From: Neorhizobium alkalisoli
Lineage (GTDB): Bacteria; Pseudomonadota; Alphaproteobacteria; Rhizobiales; Rhizobiaceae
Direction: 5' to 3'
NCBI RefSeq assembly: GCF_007829835.1
Contig: NZ_VIWP01000006.1
Location: 339,280-403,279, forward strand
DNA: 64,000 nucleotides
Under the pieces are notes generated by a model that worked only from the letters and a program-made list of their open reading frames with translations, was not told the DNA's origin and ran no database searches. Each line of letters opens with the position of its first letter. Position 1 is the stretch's first letter. A program made the position numbers and the translations under genes. This document shows positions 53,251 to 64,000 of this stretch, piece after piece.

Positions 53251-53700
53251 ATGAGGCATGACAGCCGGCTTTCGCGCATGCTGCATGTGCTGATCCATAT
53301 GGGCCGGCACGACGGGCCGATGACCTCGGAGATGATCGCGCAGATGCTCGACGCCAATGCGGTGGTGATCCGCCGCACCATGTCCGGCCTGCGGGAGAAT
53401 GGATATGTCCGTTCGGAAAAAGGGCATGGCGGTGGCTGGAGCCTGGCGCGTCCGCTGAAAGAGCTGACGCTGCTCGACATTCACCGGGCGATCGGTGAGC
53501 CATCCGTCTTTGCGGTCGGACCCGCTTATGACATGCCCGGATGCCCAATCGAGCAGGCCGTCAATGCCACGCTGAAGAGCGTTTTCGATGATGCGGAAAA
53601 GCTGCTTCTCGAACGATTTGCGAATGTGACGCTGGCGGATATCGCCGGAGGTTTTTCGCCTGTCGTGACTGCCGGCGCAGGAGAGCGCTGCGAGGCCTGA
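53251..53700 (+). CDS. Rrf2-family transcriptional regulator
   Basis: 149 residues. N-terminal winged helix (RLSRMLHVLIHM, ANAVVIRRTMSGLRENGYV, RSEKGHGGGWSLAR), typical of Rrf2. Only one central cysteine (Cys98 in DMPGCPI) besides a terminal one, so it probably senses redox or electrophiles by thiol chemistry rather than an iron-sulfur cluster. AAGGA lies 8 bases before the ATG. Likely controls the divergent oxidoreductase gene. Confidence 0.88.
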   Translation: MRHDSRLSRMLHVLIHMGRHDGPMTSEMIAQMLDANAVVIRRTMSGLRENGYVRSEKGHGGGWSLARPLKELTLLDIHRAIGEPSVFAVGPAYDMPGCPIEQAVNATLKSVFDDAEKLLLERFANVTLADIAGGFSPVVTAGAGERCEA

Positions 53701-53707
53701 TCGGACC

Positions 53708-54160
53708 TCAGGGTTGTTCGAGCGTCTTCTCGAAAAACACGCGGTTAAAACCGTTCTCGGTCCGTCGGCCGGTCTCGACATAACCAAGGCGGGGATAGAT
53801 CGACAGGTTTTCGATCATCTTCTCGTTGGTATAGAGCTCGACCGCCGCAAGGCCGAGACGGCGGGCCTCGTCTTCGCAAAAGCCGATCAGCGATTTGCCG
53901 ACACCCTTGCCGGCTGCCGACGGCATGACCGCGACATTTTCCAGAAACATGCGGCCATTTTCCGGAAAGAAGACGATAAAACCCTGGAAGGCACCGTCAT
54001 CCGCTGCCGAGACATGGACTTCGCCGGCCTCGATCTGGGCGGCGAAATCCGCATCCATCGGCGCCGGCCGTTTTCCGATCGCTTCGATATAGCGGGTATA
54101 GGCGCTTTCGGCGCAGGTTCTGATATCGCTTTCGTCCGCCTCGACTGCCGGTCTTATCAT
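53708..54160 (-). CDS. GNAT acetyltransferase
   Basis: 150 residues: GNAT fold with FLENVAVMPSAAGKGVGKSLIGFCEDEARRLGL read in parts as the acetyl-CoA site, then VELYTNEKMIENLSIYPRLGYVE. Convergent with the Rrf2 regulator. Substrate unknown. Confidence 0.9.
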   Translation of the reverse strand: MIRPAVEADESDIRTCAESAYTRYIEAIGKRPAPMDADFAAQIEAGEVHVSAADDGAFQGFIVFFPENGRMFLENVAVMPSAAGKGVGKSLIGFCEDEARRLGLAAVELYTNEKMIENLSIYPRLGYVETGRRTENGFNRVFFEKTLEQP

Positions 54161-54227
54161 GGCATGTTATCCCCTCTGGCTGACGGGATATCAGCACAGC
54201 ACTGCCGATGCGGCAATCGGATAGGGC

Positions 54228-55319
54228 TCAGGATTTGGCAGCGCTGGCTTGTCTATCCGTCGCCGGGCCAACGCCGACGGCCGGCCGACTGGCGGGCAGA
54301 TGCGCCCAGCGTGGACGCTCGAAGAGGAATTTTCCGATGCTGGTCAGCTGGATCAATCCGTAGAGAATGACGGAGCTTGCGATCGAGGCAACCATCACGA
54401 ACGTGCTGATAATTCCGATATCGGCGATGATGCCGCTCTTTAGCGCCAATGCCCTCGAAAGCGACATCGGGATCGTGAAGAAGAGATAGACGACCAGCGA
54501 ATGTTTGCCGAGCCAGGTGAGCCAGGCCATGAACCGGAACTGGACGGCAAGGCCGGCTGCGACACAGAGCGCCAGCGTGCCGATGACGGCCAGAAGAAAA
54601 TGCAGGCCGGGAAGGGCCGCGAGCCCCATCTGCATTCCGACCGGCTCGACGACATAACCGGGCGAAAAAACGAGAAGACCGTTTATGAGCGCCCAGACGA
54701 CGAGCCCGATCGACGCTGCGGCCGGATTGTGCTGGGCGCGATCGACCAGCGCCAGTACGGCGGGTGCTGCCAGATAGCCGAGATAGAAGAAGACGAAATA
54801 GGCGGCAAACTGGGTGAGGATGTAGCTTTCGGAATGCGGCGACCAGAGCTGCAATGCGATCGCCACGGGAAGCGTGACCCAGGCGGGAACGGCAGAATCA
54901 TAAAGCAGCTTCGTCACGAGGCCGAACAGCGCGAGCAGATAGACGAACCAGAGAACGCCATAGGGCTGGATCAGCGCAAAACCGATGCCTCTCACCGTTC
55001 CGATGGGATCAGCGTCATAGATCCCGACTTTCAGGCCGATCATGATCGCGACCCAAAGAATGTAGAAATAGAGATAGTGGACGACCCGGCGATCGGCGAA
55101 ACGCAGGAAGGGCCGATCGATGACCTGCGACAGGAACAGGCCCGAGATCAGGAAGAATTCCGGCATCCGGAATGGCGTGGCAAAGCCGATGATATAATGC
55201 AGGAAGCCGACCCCTCCCGTATATTCTCCGGTATTGTAGGCCGCGTACATCATCACGACGAGCAGGATCGATATCCCTTTGGCGGCGTCCACCCATGCCA
55301 AGCGAACGGTTTCTTGCAT
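54228..55319 (-). CDS. Acyltransferase 3-type integral membrane protein
   Basis: 363 residues with about ten hydrophobic helices. It opens VRLAWVDAAKGISILLVVMM, the family's first-helix motif (the basic residue and D-x-x-KG), then RMPEFFLISGLFLSQ with an FFxxSG-like loop. Such proteins acylate or succinylate periplasmic glucans, LPS or polysaccharide. Substrate unknown. ATG at 55319 chosen; a TTG at 55364 adds 15 residues. Confidence 0.85.
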   Translation of the reverse strand: MQETVRLAWVDAAKGISILLVVMMYAAYNTGEYTGGVGFLHYIIGFATPFRMPEFFLISGLFLSQVIDRPFLRFADRRVVHYLYFYILWVAIMIGLKVGIYDADPIGTVRGIGFALIQPYGVLWFVYLLALFGLVTKLLYDSAVPAWVTLPVAIALQLWSPHSESYILTQFAAYFVFFYLGYLAAPAVLALVDRAQHNPAAASIGLVVWALINGLLVFSPGYVVEPVGMQMGLAALPGLHFLLAVIGTLALCVAAGLAVQFRFMAWLTWLGKHSLVVYLFFTIPMSLSRALALKSGIIADIGIISTFVMVASIASSVILYGLIQLTSIGKFLFERPRWAHLPASRPAVGVGPATDRQASAAKS

Positions 55320-55470
55320 GCCGCACCCGTGCCTTTCTGTCGTTTTCGAAATGATGCCTGACAAATCGATGTCCGGTCCAATTCTGGCCCGGCCTTCTCC
55401 CGCCTTCCATAGAAGGGCGATTATATTAGCAGGCCGTTAAAATGTGTGCCGATGACGCCGATGTGATTGA

Positions 55471-56370
55471 CTATCCGCAATTTGCGGCCGCATTCACCCC
55501 ACCGATACTGGTGATCAGGAAATCCGCCAGCTGCCGGCATTCCGGCGAGAGTTTCGGGCGACCCTTGACCAGGGCGAGTTCCGTATCCGGCTGGGGTTCG
55601 AAGCCGGCCTCGGGGGCGAGCGGCAGATGTTCGGGCAGAACCGCGTCTGCGGGAAGGAGGCTGATACCGAGGCCGGAGGCGACGGCGGCCTGAACGCCCA
55701 TCAACCCCTGGCTGGCATAAGCGACATGCCAGCGGCGGCCCTGTTTTTCCATGCTGTTGATGGCGCGGTCGCGATAGATGCAGCCGGACGGGAAGAGGGC
55801 GAGGGGCAGGGGATTTTGGGATGTGCCGGGATCTGCATCATGGCTTCGGGTACGGCTGCCGACCCAGACGAGCTTTTCCGGCCAGCTGGCAAGGCAGGCG
55901 CCATCACCCGGCTCACGCTTGATCAGCGCAAGATCGATTTCGCCGGCTTCGAGCAGGCGTTTCAGTTCGACGCTCCAGCCGCTTACCGTATCGAGGCGGA
56001 TCTGTGGTGAAGCGCCGGCAAAGCCGGTGAGGAGATCAATCAGCCGACGACCGGCAAAATCTTCCGGTACGCCGAGCCGGACGGGTTTTGGCTGCGGTTT
56101 GCGGGCAAGCGCATCCACCGCCTCTTCCGCGACGGCCAGCAGGCGTCGGGCATAGCTGAGCAGGAGTTCGCCTTCTTCCGTCAGCCTTATGCTGCCGCTC
56201 GATTTTTCCCGCAGCAGAAGCGTGTGGCCGATCGTGGTCTCCAGCTTTTTCACCTGCTGGCTGACCGTCGACTGGGTGAGATGCACCCGTTCGGCCGCGC
56301 GGGTAAAACCACCCGTATCGATGACGGCGGCAAAGGTGCGCAGGAGATCGAGGTCGAACGGCAGAGTCAT
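55471..56370 (-). CDS. LysR-family transcriptional regulator
   Basis: 299 residues: N-terminal helix-turn-helix (FAAVIDTGGFTRAAERVHLTQSTVSQQVKKLE in parts), then the effector-binding domain. It is divergent from the HAD/aldolase pair 99 bp away and probably controls it. Confidence 0.93.
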   Translation of the reverse strand: MTLPFDLDLLRTFAAVIDTGGFTRAAERVHLTQSTVSQQVKKLETTIGHTLLLREKSSGSIRLTEEGELLLSYARRLLAVAEEAVDALARKPQPKPVRLGVPEDFAGRRLIDLLTGFAGASPQIRLDTVSGWSVELKRLLEAGEIDLALIKREPGDGACLASWPEKLVWVGSRTRSHDADPGTSQNPLPLALFPSGCIYRDRAINSMEKQGRRWHVAYASQGLMGVQAAVASGLGISLLPADAVLPEHLPLAPEAGFEPQPDTELALVKGRPKLSPECRQLADFLITSIGGVNAAANCG

Positions 56371-56393
56371 TCGGATTTCCAATATGGTGGATT

Positions 56394-56412
56394 TTGATAT
56401 TTAATTTCTCAA
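56394..56412. promoter_or_regulatory. Candidate LysR operator
   Basis: TTGATATTTAATTTCTCAA, a TTGA-N11-TCAA palindrome in the AT-rich divergent region. LysR sites are commonly interrupted palindromes of this size. Confidence 0.45.
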
Positions 56413-56469
56413 TGATGCCTTTCGCTGTCAATATGCCAACCAGCAACAGACCAGCGGAGACATTCCAAG

Positions 56470-57186
56470 ATGACGAACGATGCGACCGGCCTGAACGGAC
56501 AGAAGCCGACATGGCTGACCTTCGATTGCTACGGCACATTGATTCAGTGGGACGAGGGGCTTCTGGCGGCGATGGATGCGATCCTCTCTTCGAAAGGCGG
56601 TGGTATCGACCGGGATGCCTTCATCAAGGTCTATGATCATCATGAACATGCGCTGGAGCAACAAAGCCCGCATCGGACGTTCAAGGCGGTAACGGCAAAG
56701 GCGCTGGAACTGGCGATGGTGGAATTCGGGCTCAGCTTCGATCCGGCCGATGCGGATCTGATGACCAGCTCAATCGGCCGGATGCCGCCTTTCCCGGAAG
56801 TGGTCGAGACGCTTTCCACTCTGAAGGCGGCCGGTTTCCGGCTGGCAATCATCTCCAATACCGACGATGCCATCATTGCCGGCAATGTCGCACAGCTTGG
56901 CGGCGTCATCGATCGGGTGATCACGGCCGAACAGGCGCAAGCCTACAAGCCGTCGTCAAAGATCTTCCGTCATGCCTGGTCCACGCTCGGCATCGAGCCG
57001 GCCGAACTCGTGCATATCTGCGCAAGTCCGCATCTGGACCTTGCCGCGGCGCGCGAACTGGGCTTTCGTACGGTCTGGGTGGATCGCGGCACCGGCCGCA
57101 AGCCGCTGCCGGATTACCGGCCGAATGTCGTGGTGCCGACGCTCGACAAGGTGCCGTCGCTGTTTGCAGCTGCCGGCTGGATGTAA
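56470..57186 (+). CDS. Haloacid dehalogenase-type hydrolase
   Basis: 238 residues of the HAD superfamily. The nucleophile loop is LTFDCYGTLIQWD, motif II SNTDD and the later K-PSS / DLAAARELGF region; arrangement fits the type II 2-haloacid dehalogenase group. Substrate unknown. It is followed 24 bp later by a class II aldolase on the same strand. Confidence 0.9.
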   Translation: MTNDATGLNGQKPTWLTFDCYGTLIQWDEGLLAAMDAILSSKGGGIDRDAFIKVYDHHEHALEQQSPHRTFKAVTAKALELAMVEFGLSFDPADADLMTSSIGRMPPFPEVVETLSTLKAAGFRLAIISNTDDAIIAGNVAQLGGVIDRVITAEQAQAYKPSSKIFRHAWSTLGIEPAELVHICASPHLDLAAARELGFRTVWVDRGTGRKPLPDYRPNVVVPTLDKVPSLFAAAGWM

Positions 57187-57210
57187 AACGACAAAAAGGG
57201 AACGACGCGG

Positions 57211-58002
57211 ATGGCGCATGAACTCAATCTGGTGAAGGGCGGCCCGGCTGTCATTCGTAACCTGCCGCTCGATACGCCGGAAATCTGGCAGGCGCGCGTC
57301 GATCTGGCCGCCTGTCTCAGGATGGCGGCGCGGTTCGGGCTGGAAGAGGGGATCTGCAACCATTTTTCCGCCGTCGTGCCGGGACACCCGGATCTCTTCA
57401 TCGTCAACCGGCTTGGTTTTGCCTTTGCCGAGGCGACGGCGTCTTCACTGCTGATCTGTGACTATGAGGGCAGGGTCATCCTCGGCGATGGTGTGCCGGA
57501 AGCGACCGCCTTCTTCATCCATGCCATGCTGCACAAGCGCATGCCGCGGGTCGGCGCTGCCTTCCATACCCATATGCCTTACGCGACGGCGCTCAGCATG
57601 GTCGAGGGAGACCCCTTCGTTTATGCCGGCCAGACGTCGCTTAAGTTTTATGGTCGCGTCGCGGTGGACGAGAATTACAACGGGCTCGCGCTCGACGAGA
57701 CGGAAGGCGATCGGATCGCGTCCGTTATCGGCGACAAGGATATCGTCTTCATGCGCAATCACGGCGTCATGGTCTGCGCGCCGAATATCGCCGAAGCCTG
57801 GGACGATCTCTATTATCTGGAACGGGCTGCCGAAGTGCAGGTCAAGGCCATGTCGACCGGGCGCAAGCTGATCCCGGTGCCGGAGCATATTGCCATAGAG
57901 GCGGCAAAACAGATGCGCGAGGGCGACCCGGAAAGTGCGCGCATGCATCTCGAAAGCCTGCGCCGCGTGCTGGATCGCGAAGCGCCGGAATATCGGACCT
58001 GA
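57211..58002 (+). CDS. Class II aldolase/adducin family protein
   Basis: 263 residues. Zinc-binding His residues in AFHTHMPYA and RNHGVMV; EEGICNHFSAVVPGH supplies the conserved acid. Members cleave sugar phosphates or act as decarboxylases. AAGGG lies about 10 bases before the ATG. With the HAD gene it forms a small catabolic or salvage unit under the divergent LysR. Confidence 0.87.
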   Translation: MAHELNLVKGGPAVIRNLPLDTPEIWQARVDLAACLRMAARFGLEEGICNHFSAVVPGHPDLFIVNRLGFAFAEATASSLLICDYEGRVILGDGVPEATAFFIHAMLHKRMPRVGAAFHTHMPYATALSMVEGDPFVYAGQTSLKFYGRVAVDENYNGLALDETEGDRIASVIGDKDIVFMRNHGVMVCAPNIAEAWDDLYYLERAAEVQVKAMSTGRKLIPVPEHIAIEAAKQMREGDPESARMHLESLRRVLDREAPEYRT

Positions 58003-58022
58003 AAATCAAGAAGATCATTGCG

Positions 58023-58051
58023 GCGCGTCGGCTCAAATAGGGCCGGCGCGC
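58023..58051. terminator. Terminator-like hairpin between aldolase gene and the small minus-strand gene
   Basis: 10-bp stem GCGCGTCGGC/GCCGGCGCGC (one G-T pair), 9-base loop, no T tract on either strand. Confidence 0.35.
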
Positions 58052-58058
58052 GAAAAAA

Positions 58059-58238
58059 TCAGATGAGGGTGCGATCGGTTTCGCATTCGTCGCGGGCTTC
58101 GTCGAACTCGTCGATATGGGCTTCAGCGAAGGCGAGGAATTCCGGATCTGTGATTTCCGCGATATTCTGGGGCATGCCGTTGTCGCGGATCAGGGTTTTG
58201 AAAATTCCAACCAGTTGGGCAGTCTTGTCTTCTGACAT
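58059..58238 (-). CDS. Small acidic protein of unknown function
   Basis: 59 residues, very acidic in its second half: MSEDKTAQLVGIFKTLIRDN then ITDPEFLAFAEAHIDEFDEA. Predicted helical; no membrane part. AAAGG precedes the ATG at 58238. No family recognised. Confidence 0.7.
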   Translation of the reverse strand: MSEDKTAQLVGIFKTLIRDNGMPQNIAEITDPEFLAFAEAHIDEFDEARDECETDRTLI

Positions 58239-58597
58239 TGCAGTTACCTTTGCGGATGAGGATTGAACCTCCCATCCTCGAGATAAGGACACAATTACTG
58301 CGACAAAATGACCGATCACGGGTTTATGATCATATGCTCACGGAGTGATGATCGGGATATCGTGCGGTGGCATGTGCTCCATTGGCTTCCTTGATCGTGG
58401 GAGCCCAGCTGCGCAGATTGAGGCGTCGTTTCCTCCAAGCGCCAAAACCTTGTTCATGCTCCTTTAAAACCACAAAAAGCGCTCCCATATCTCCCTCGAA
58501 GCCGAGTTATTCGGCGGGGCTCGCCTGTTGAGGGAGCTCAATCTCAAATCATCGGCCTGTGCCTTATCAAGGGCAGGACGGTACTAGGAGGTAAGAC
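58239..58597 (+). other. clpB upstream region with a hairpin leader
   Basis: 359 bp without a gene. A candidate heat-shock promoter (-35 CTTTAA at 58462-58467, -10 CCCATAT at 58484-58490, 16-base spacer) is followed by CTCCCTC (58491-58497) that pairs with GAGGGAG (58530-58536), and an inner hairpin GCCGA/TCGGC at 58501-58515. AGGAGG at 58586-58591 is the clpB ribosome site. Confidence 0.45.
58462..58490 (+). promoter_or_regulatory. Candidate sigma-32 promoter of clpB
   Basis: CTTTAA-N16-CCCATAT compared with the CTTGAA / CCCCAT consensus of heat-shock sigma factor. The match is partial and untested. Confidence 0.4.
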
Positions 58598-61198
<2,601 letters not shown>

Positions 61199-61220
61199 GC
61201 GTCAAATCTGATATGAAACG

Positions 61221-61247
61221 AAAGGCCGTCCCTCGGGGCGGCCTTTT
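61221..61247 (+). terminator. Terminator of clpB
   Basis: Stem AAAGGCCG/CGGCCTTT with an inner CC-GG and CTCG loop, ending TTTT. Same layout as the hairpin after the DUF4167 gene. Confidence 0.9.
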
Positions 61248-61272
61248 GCATGAGGAGGGGAGCTCGTCCGCT

Positions 61273-61611
61273 CTAGAGAAACTGGCCAGTTCCTGAAAGC
61301 GTCTCTTCGCCCTTTCGCGCTGTCCAGCTATTGCCGCCGGCATTGCTTTTCAGCTCGAATGTCCAGCCGGTATCCATATCGATCAGCACGGTCATTTCCT
61401 CGTCGGTATAGGTGAAATCCGCGCTCCATTCGCGACCCTTGTGATCGGCGACGAAGCGGGCTTCCGGAGTTTCAAGCAGCGAAGGATCGTAGGGAAAGCC
61501 GTTAAAGACGCAATCATTAGGGCCGGGCGGCGGCCAATCGCCTTCGTGGCTGGCAAACAGGATGAAGCCGAGATCTTCCTCGTCTTCGGTCATGATGGCA
61601 AAGCTCGTCAC
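61273..61611 (-). CDS. Small protein of unknown function
   Basis: 112 residues; soluble, Trp-rich (EGDWPPPGPND, REWSADFTY, DMDTGWTFEL, NSWTARKG). GTG start at 61611 with AGGGA about 7 bases upstream; ATG at 61593 is an alternative lacking a site. No family recognised. Confidence 0.65.
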   Translation of the reverse strand: MTSFAIMTEDEEDLGFILFASHEGDWPPPGPNDCVFNGFPYDPSLLETPEARFVADHKGREWSADFTYTDEEMTVLIDMDTGWTFELKSNAGGNSWTARKGEETLSGTGQFL

Positions 61612-61698
61612 GCGGTATTTCCCTGATCCGTTTCCGATCCGGAAAATTATAGGGCGTCGGGAGGAAAAGCCGATGCCGGCTTCAGGGCGAAGCCGAGT

Positions 61699-63639
61699 TT
61701 ATCGGCTCGCCACTTCGTCCGGCTTCGGATTGTTCAGGAGAGCGTCGATACGCTTGCGCTCGTCTTCGAAACGCGCAAGCGCCTTGCCATCGAGCGATTT
61801 CCCGCCCGGCAGGCGCACCTTCATCGGGTCGACCTTGGTGCCGTTGACGATCAGCTCGTAATGAAGATGGGCGCCGGTCGATTCACCGCTGGTGCCGACA
61901 TAACCGATCACCTGGCCCTGCGTGACCTTTGCGCCTTCGCGCACACCCGGAACGATCGAACTCTGGTGGTTATAGGAAGAAACATAACCATTGGCATGGC
62001 GGATCAGGGTCTGGTTGCCGTAACCGCCCGAATCCCAGCCGGCCTTTTCGACAATGCCATTGCCGGCCGCGATGATTGGCGTGCCGCGCGGGGCGGCCCA
62101 GTCTGTGCCGGTATGCATGCGCGAATATCCGAGCAGCGGATGGCGGCGCATGCCGAAGCCGGAGGTCATGCGACCGTTCGGCAGGGGATTGCGGAGCAGG
62201 AACTGGCGGATGCTGCGGCCGTCCTGATCGAAATAATCGACATTGTCTTCGTCATCGGGATTCTGGAAACGATAGAAGCGGGTCGTCGTGTCGCCGAAAT
62301 GGGCATTGACGTAAAGGAGTTCGCTGTCCTTGGTCGCCTTGCCCTTCTCGTCGCCGACCGAGAAGAATGCTTCGACAGCATCCGTCGGCCTGAGCTGCGC
62401 CTGCAGATCGACATTGCTGGCAAGAAGCTTGACCAGAAGTGCCGTCATTTCCTTGGTCATGCCGTAGGAAAGCGCTGCGCGATAGATACCGTCATAAACG
62501 TCTGGCAGTTCGCGGCCCGCAACCGCCTGGGCCGGCTGATCGCTGAAGGCGGTGGCGACGGCGTCCAGCATCTGCGGCTCGCTGCCGTCGATAAAGCGGC
62601 CGTGGTCGTCGGCTGCGACCGTCAGCTGATGCTGGCCCTTGCGATAAAGGCTGGCACGCACGACCAGAACCATCTGGCCTTCCTGGATGACGCCGATACG
62701 CAGCACGTCGCCGGGCGCGACCTTGTTATCACCGATGCGCTGCGACAGGTAGCCGGAAATTTCCTTGGCCTTGGTGTCGGGATAACCAACCGCAGTCATT
62801 GCCGTGGCGATCGAGGTCGGCTGCCGGATCGGGATGATGTCGTCGGCATATTCGCGGGTATGGGACGTGATCGGTTCCGGCGTCGAAACCGACATGTTCT
62901 GTTCGACGACACGCGCTGCGAGGCCCGATGTGATGTCGACATTGTCGTCATCGGAAGAGAAGCGCTGCGGATCGACATAATAGAGGGCGGAAAGCTGGGC
63001 ATTGCCGGCGGTCAGGACCGAACCGTTGGAGCGGACGTTTTCCTCGACCTCTTCAAGGGTCATCGGCGTCGCATAGGCGTAGGTATTGCCCTTGGTCGGG
63101 AAGGGAACGGTTTGCAGGCTGACTTCGGATTCGACATTCGAGCCGTAGATGACGCCGGTGCGGTTGGCCGGCGGTGGCGGCGTCTCGCTGGAGGCGAAGA
63201 TGTTGAGCGGATCGAAATTCGGATAGGCTTCCGGTGCAACGTGATTGACCGCAAGGTTCATCTTCACATGGGCGAAGGGGCGGCGGCGCACCACTTCCTT
63301 ATTGCCCTGATGGACGACCGTGGAAACCTCCATGATCTTCCGGTCGGTCGGCATGGCGACGATATTGCCGCCGAGCAGCCGTTTTCCGCGCGAGGCCATG
63401 TCGTCATGGCCCATCAGCGAGGCGGAGGTCGAGGCTTCTGCAGGGGTTGCCAGCTGCTGGCGGCCGTCCAACGCTGCAAACAGCGCGACGCCCATCAGGA
63501 TAGAAGAGGTAATGCCGGTGAGAAACGTGCCGGACAGCCAGCGCAGTGAAATCTCACGGCGATCCGGCGCGCGACGGCCGTCGGCGAGGATCGGCGGCTC
63601 GTTGCCAAGCGAGCGTATCATGCTGCGGGCCGTCATCAT
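61699..63639 (-). CDS. M23-family (LytM) metallopeptidase, membrane-anchored
   Basis: 646 residues. A signal-anchor helix about 34-58, a long periplasmic region, then the LytM domain near the C-terminus with SGFGMRRHPLLGYSRMHTGTDW (zinc His and Asp) and HLHYEL (third zinc ligand His). It likely cuts peptidoglycan cross-links during growth or division, or acts as an activator. It ends 87 bp from a small minus-strand gene. Confidence 0.92.
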   Translation of the reverse strand: MMTARSMIRSLGNEPPILADGRRAPDRREISLRWLSGTFLTGITSSILMGVALFAALDGRQQLATPAEASTSASLMGHDDMASRGKRLLGGNIVAMPTDRKIMEVSTVVHQGNKEVVRRRPFAHVKMNLAVNHVAPEAYPNFDPLNIFASSETPPPPANRTGVIYGSNVESEVSLQTVPFPTKGNTYAYATPMTLEEVEENVRSNGSVLTAGNAQLSALYYVDPQRFSSDDDNVDITSGLAARVVEQNMSVSTPEPITSHTREYADDIIPIRQPTSIATAMTAVGYPDTKAKEISGYLSQRIGDNKVAPGDVLRIGVIQEGQMVLVVRASLYRKGQHQLTVAADDHGRFIDGSEPQMLDAVATAFSDQPAQAVAGRELPDVYDGIYRAALSYGMTKEMTALLVKLLASNVDLQAQLRPTDAVEAFFSVGDEKGKATKDSELLYVNAHFGDTTTRFYRFQNPDDEDNVDYFDQDGRSIRQFLLRNPLPNGRMTSGFGMRRHPLLGYSRMHTGTDWAAPRGTPIIAAGNGIVEKAGWDSGGYGNQTLIRHANGYVSSYNHQSSIVPGVREGAKVTQGQVIGYVGTSGESTGAHLHYELIVNGTKVDPMKVRLPGGKSLDGKALARFEDERKRIDALLNNPKPDEVASR

Positions 63640-64000
63640 GCAGTCTTAGCCAGTCCCTTGATACTCGTTATTGCCGTAGACAGCGGTATCATGCTGCCTG
63701 CGGGACCTTGGGCCAAACATGTGCCCGTTTCAGTGAGGAGAGTCAAACCCGGATGCTCACGTGTGCACGCGTGCTATATATGGGCTGAACGACCCCGTCC
63801 TGTGTTGGTCATTCCATGCGAATGTGAATTTGTCGGGGCGGATTTGGGGCAGGAGCGGTGATCCCCCGGTTTTCCGGCTTTTGGTGCCGGTTTTCGTGGT
63901 CCGTGTTGTGGAAAACGATAATTCTCTTTTGAATTCAGTGATTTGTCGTTTTTTTGCAGTTTTATGAAACTGTGCTGTTGACGCTTGGTAGGGTTGGATC
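63640..64000. other. Non-coding end of the window
   Basis: 361 bp, with no gene I can support. It must include the peptidase promoter (minus strand). Its second half is AT-rich with a CCGGTTTTCCGG-type repeat around 63863-63893. No repeat or RNA is recognisable. Confidence 0.35.

Overview
The window looks like an ordinary chromosomal stretch of an alphaproteobacterium of the Rhizobiaceae (Rhizobium/Agrobacterium group). The evidence is high-GC coding sequence, rhizobial gene neighbourhoods (lysA-lptM-argH beside tlpA; secA beside a parvulin isomerase, argJ, a GNAT and mutT; lysC-ptsP-prfA-prmC near a DUF4167 gene and clpB), chemoreceptors ending in a WEEF tether, and palindromic intergenic elements like those of rhizobia. 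The genus is inference.

Layout. 1-2.3 kb (minus): end-truncated lysA, lptM, argH; tlpA diverges only 24 bp from argH. 3.1-5 kb: an unusual TPR plus ATP-grasp protein. 5-7.75 kb (minus): 3-hydroxybutyryl-CoA dehydrogenase and, behind its own terminator, etfBA. 7.9-10.4 kb (minus): rhomboid protease, cobalamin adenosyltransferase, HIG1-like membrane protein, SDR. 10.4-15.5 kb: YihY, GluQRS, DNA glycosylase, HNH nuclease, DsbB, glycosyltransferase. 15.7-23.9 kb: three methyl-accepting chemotaxis proteins, with an alpha/beta hydrolase on the opposite strand between the second and third. 24-25 kb: two small envelope proteins and tRNA-Leu(CAA). 25.1-29.5 kb: acyl-CoA synthetase, and a flippase/GNAT pair probably serving surface polysaccharide. 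29.7-36.2 kb: secA diverging from an export-associated isomerase, then argJ-GNAT-mutT. 36.3-40.3 kb: a small membrane protein, a lone Flp pilin, methyltransferase, comF, glutaredoxin, nitrilase-like amidase, DUF1178. 40.3-40.8 kb: a ParDE-type toxin-antitoxin pair. 40.9-50 kb: ubiG, SH3 protein, lysC, ptsP, prfA, prmC, DUF4167. 50.1-58.3 kb is the most accessory-like part: YCII protein, orphan beta-propeller-like protein, FAD oxidoreductase with a divergent Rrf2 regulator, GNAT, acyltransferase, LysR with a divergent HAD/aldolase pair, small protein. 58.6-63.6 kb: clpB, a small protein, and an M23 peptidase.

I see no CRISPR array, insertion sequence, integrase, prophage or plasmid gene. The most interesting signals are: (i) a chimeric relationship among the three chemoreceptors, in which receptors 1 and 3 share a roughly 308-residue identical signalling half while the sensing half of receptor 3 belongs with receptor 2; (ii) an 18-bp identical element at matching positions upstream of receptors 2 and 3; (iii) a promoter flanked by a matched half-site pair between the oxidoreductase and its Rrf2 regulator; (iv) the TPR/ATP-grasp protein; and (v) two mosaic palindromic intergenic elements. 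No complete undescribed multi-gene system is evident.
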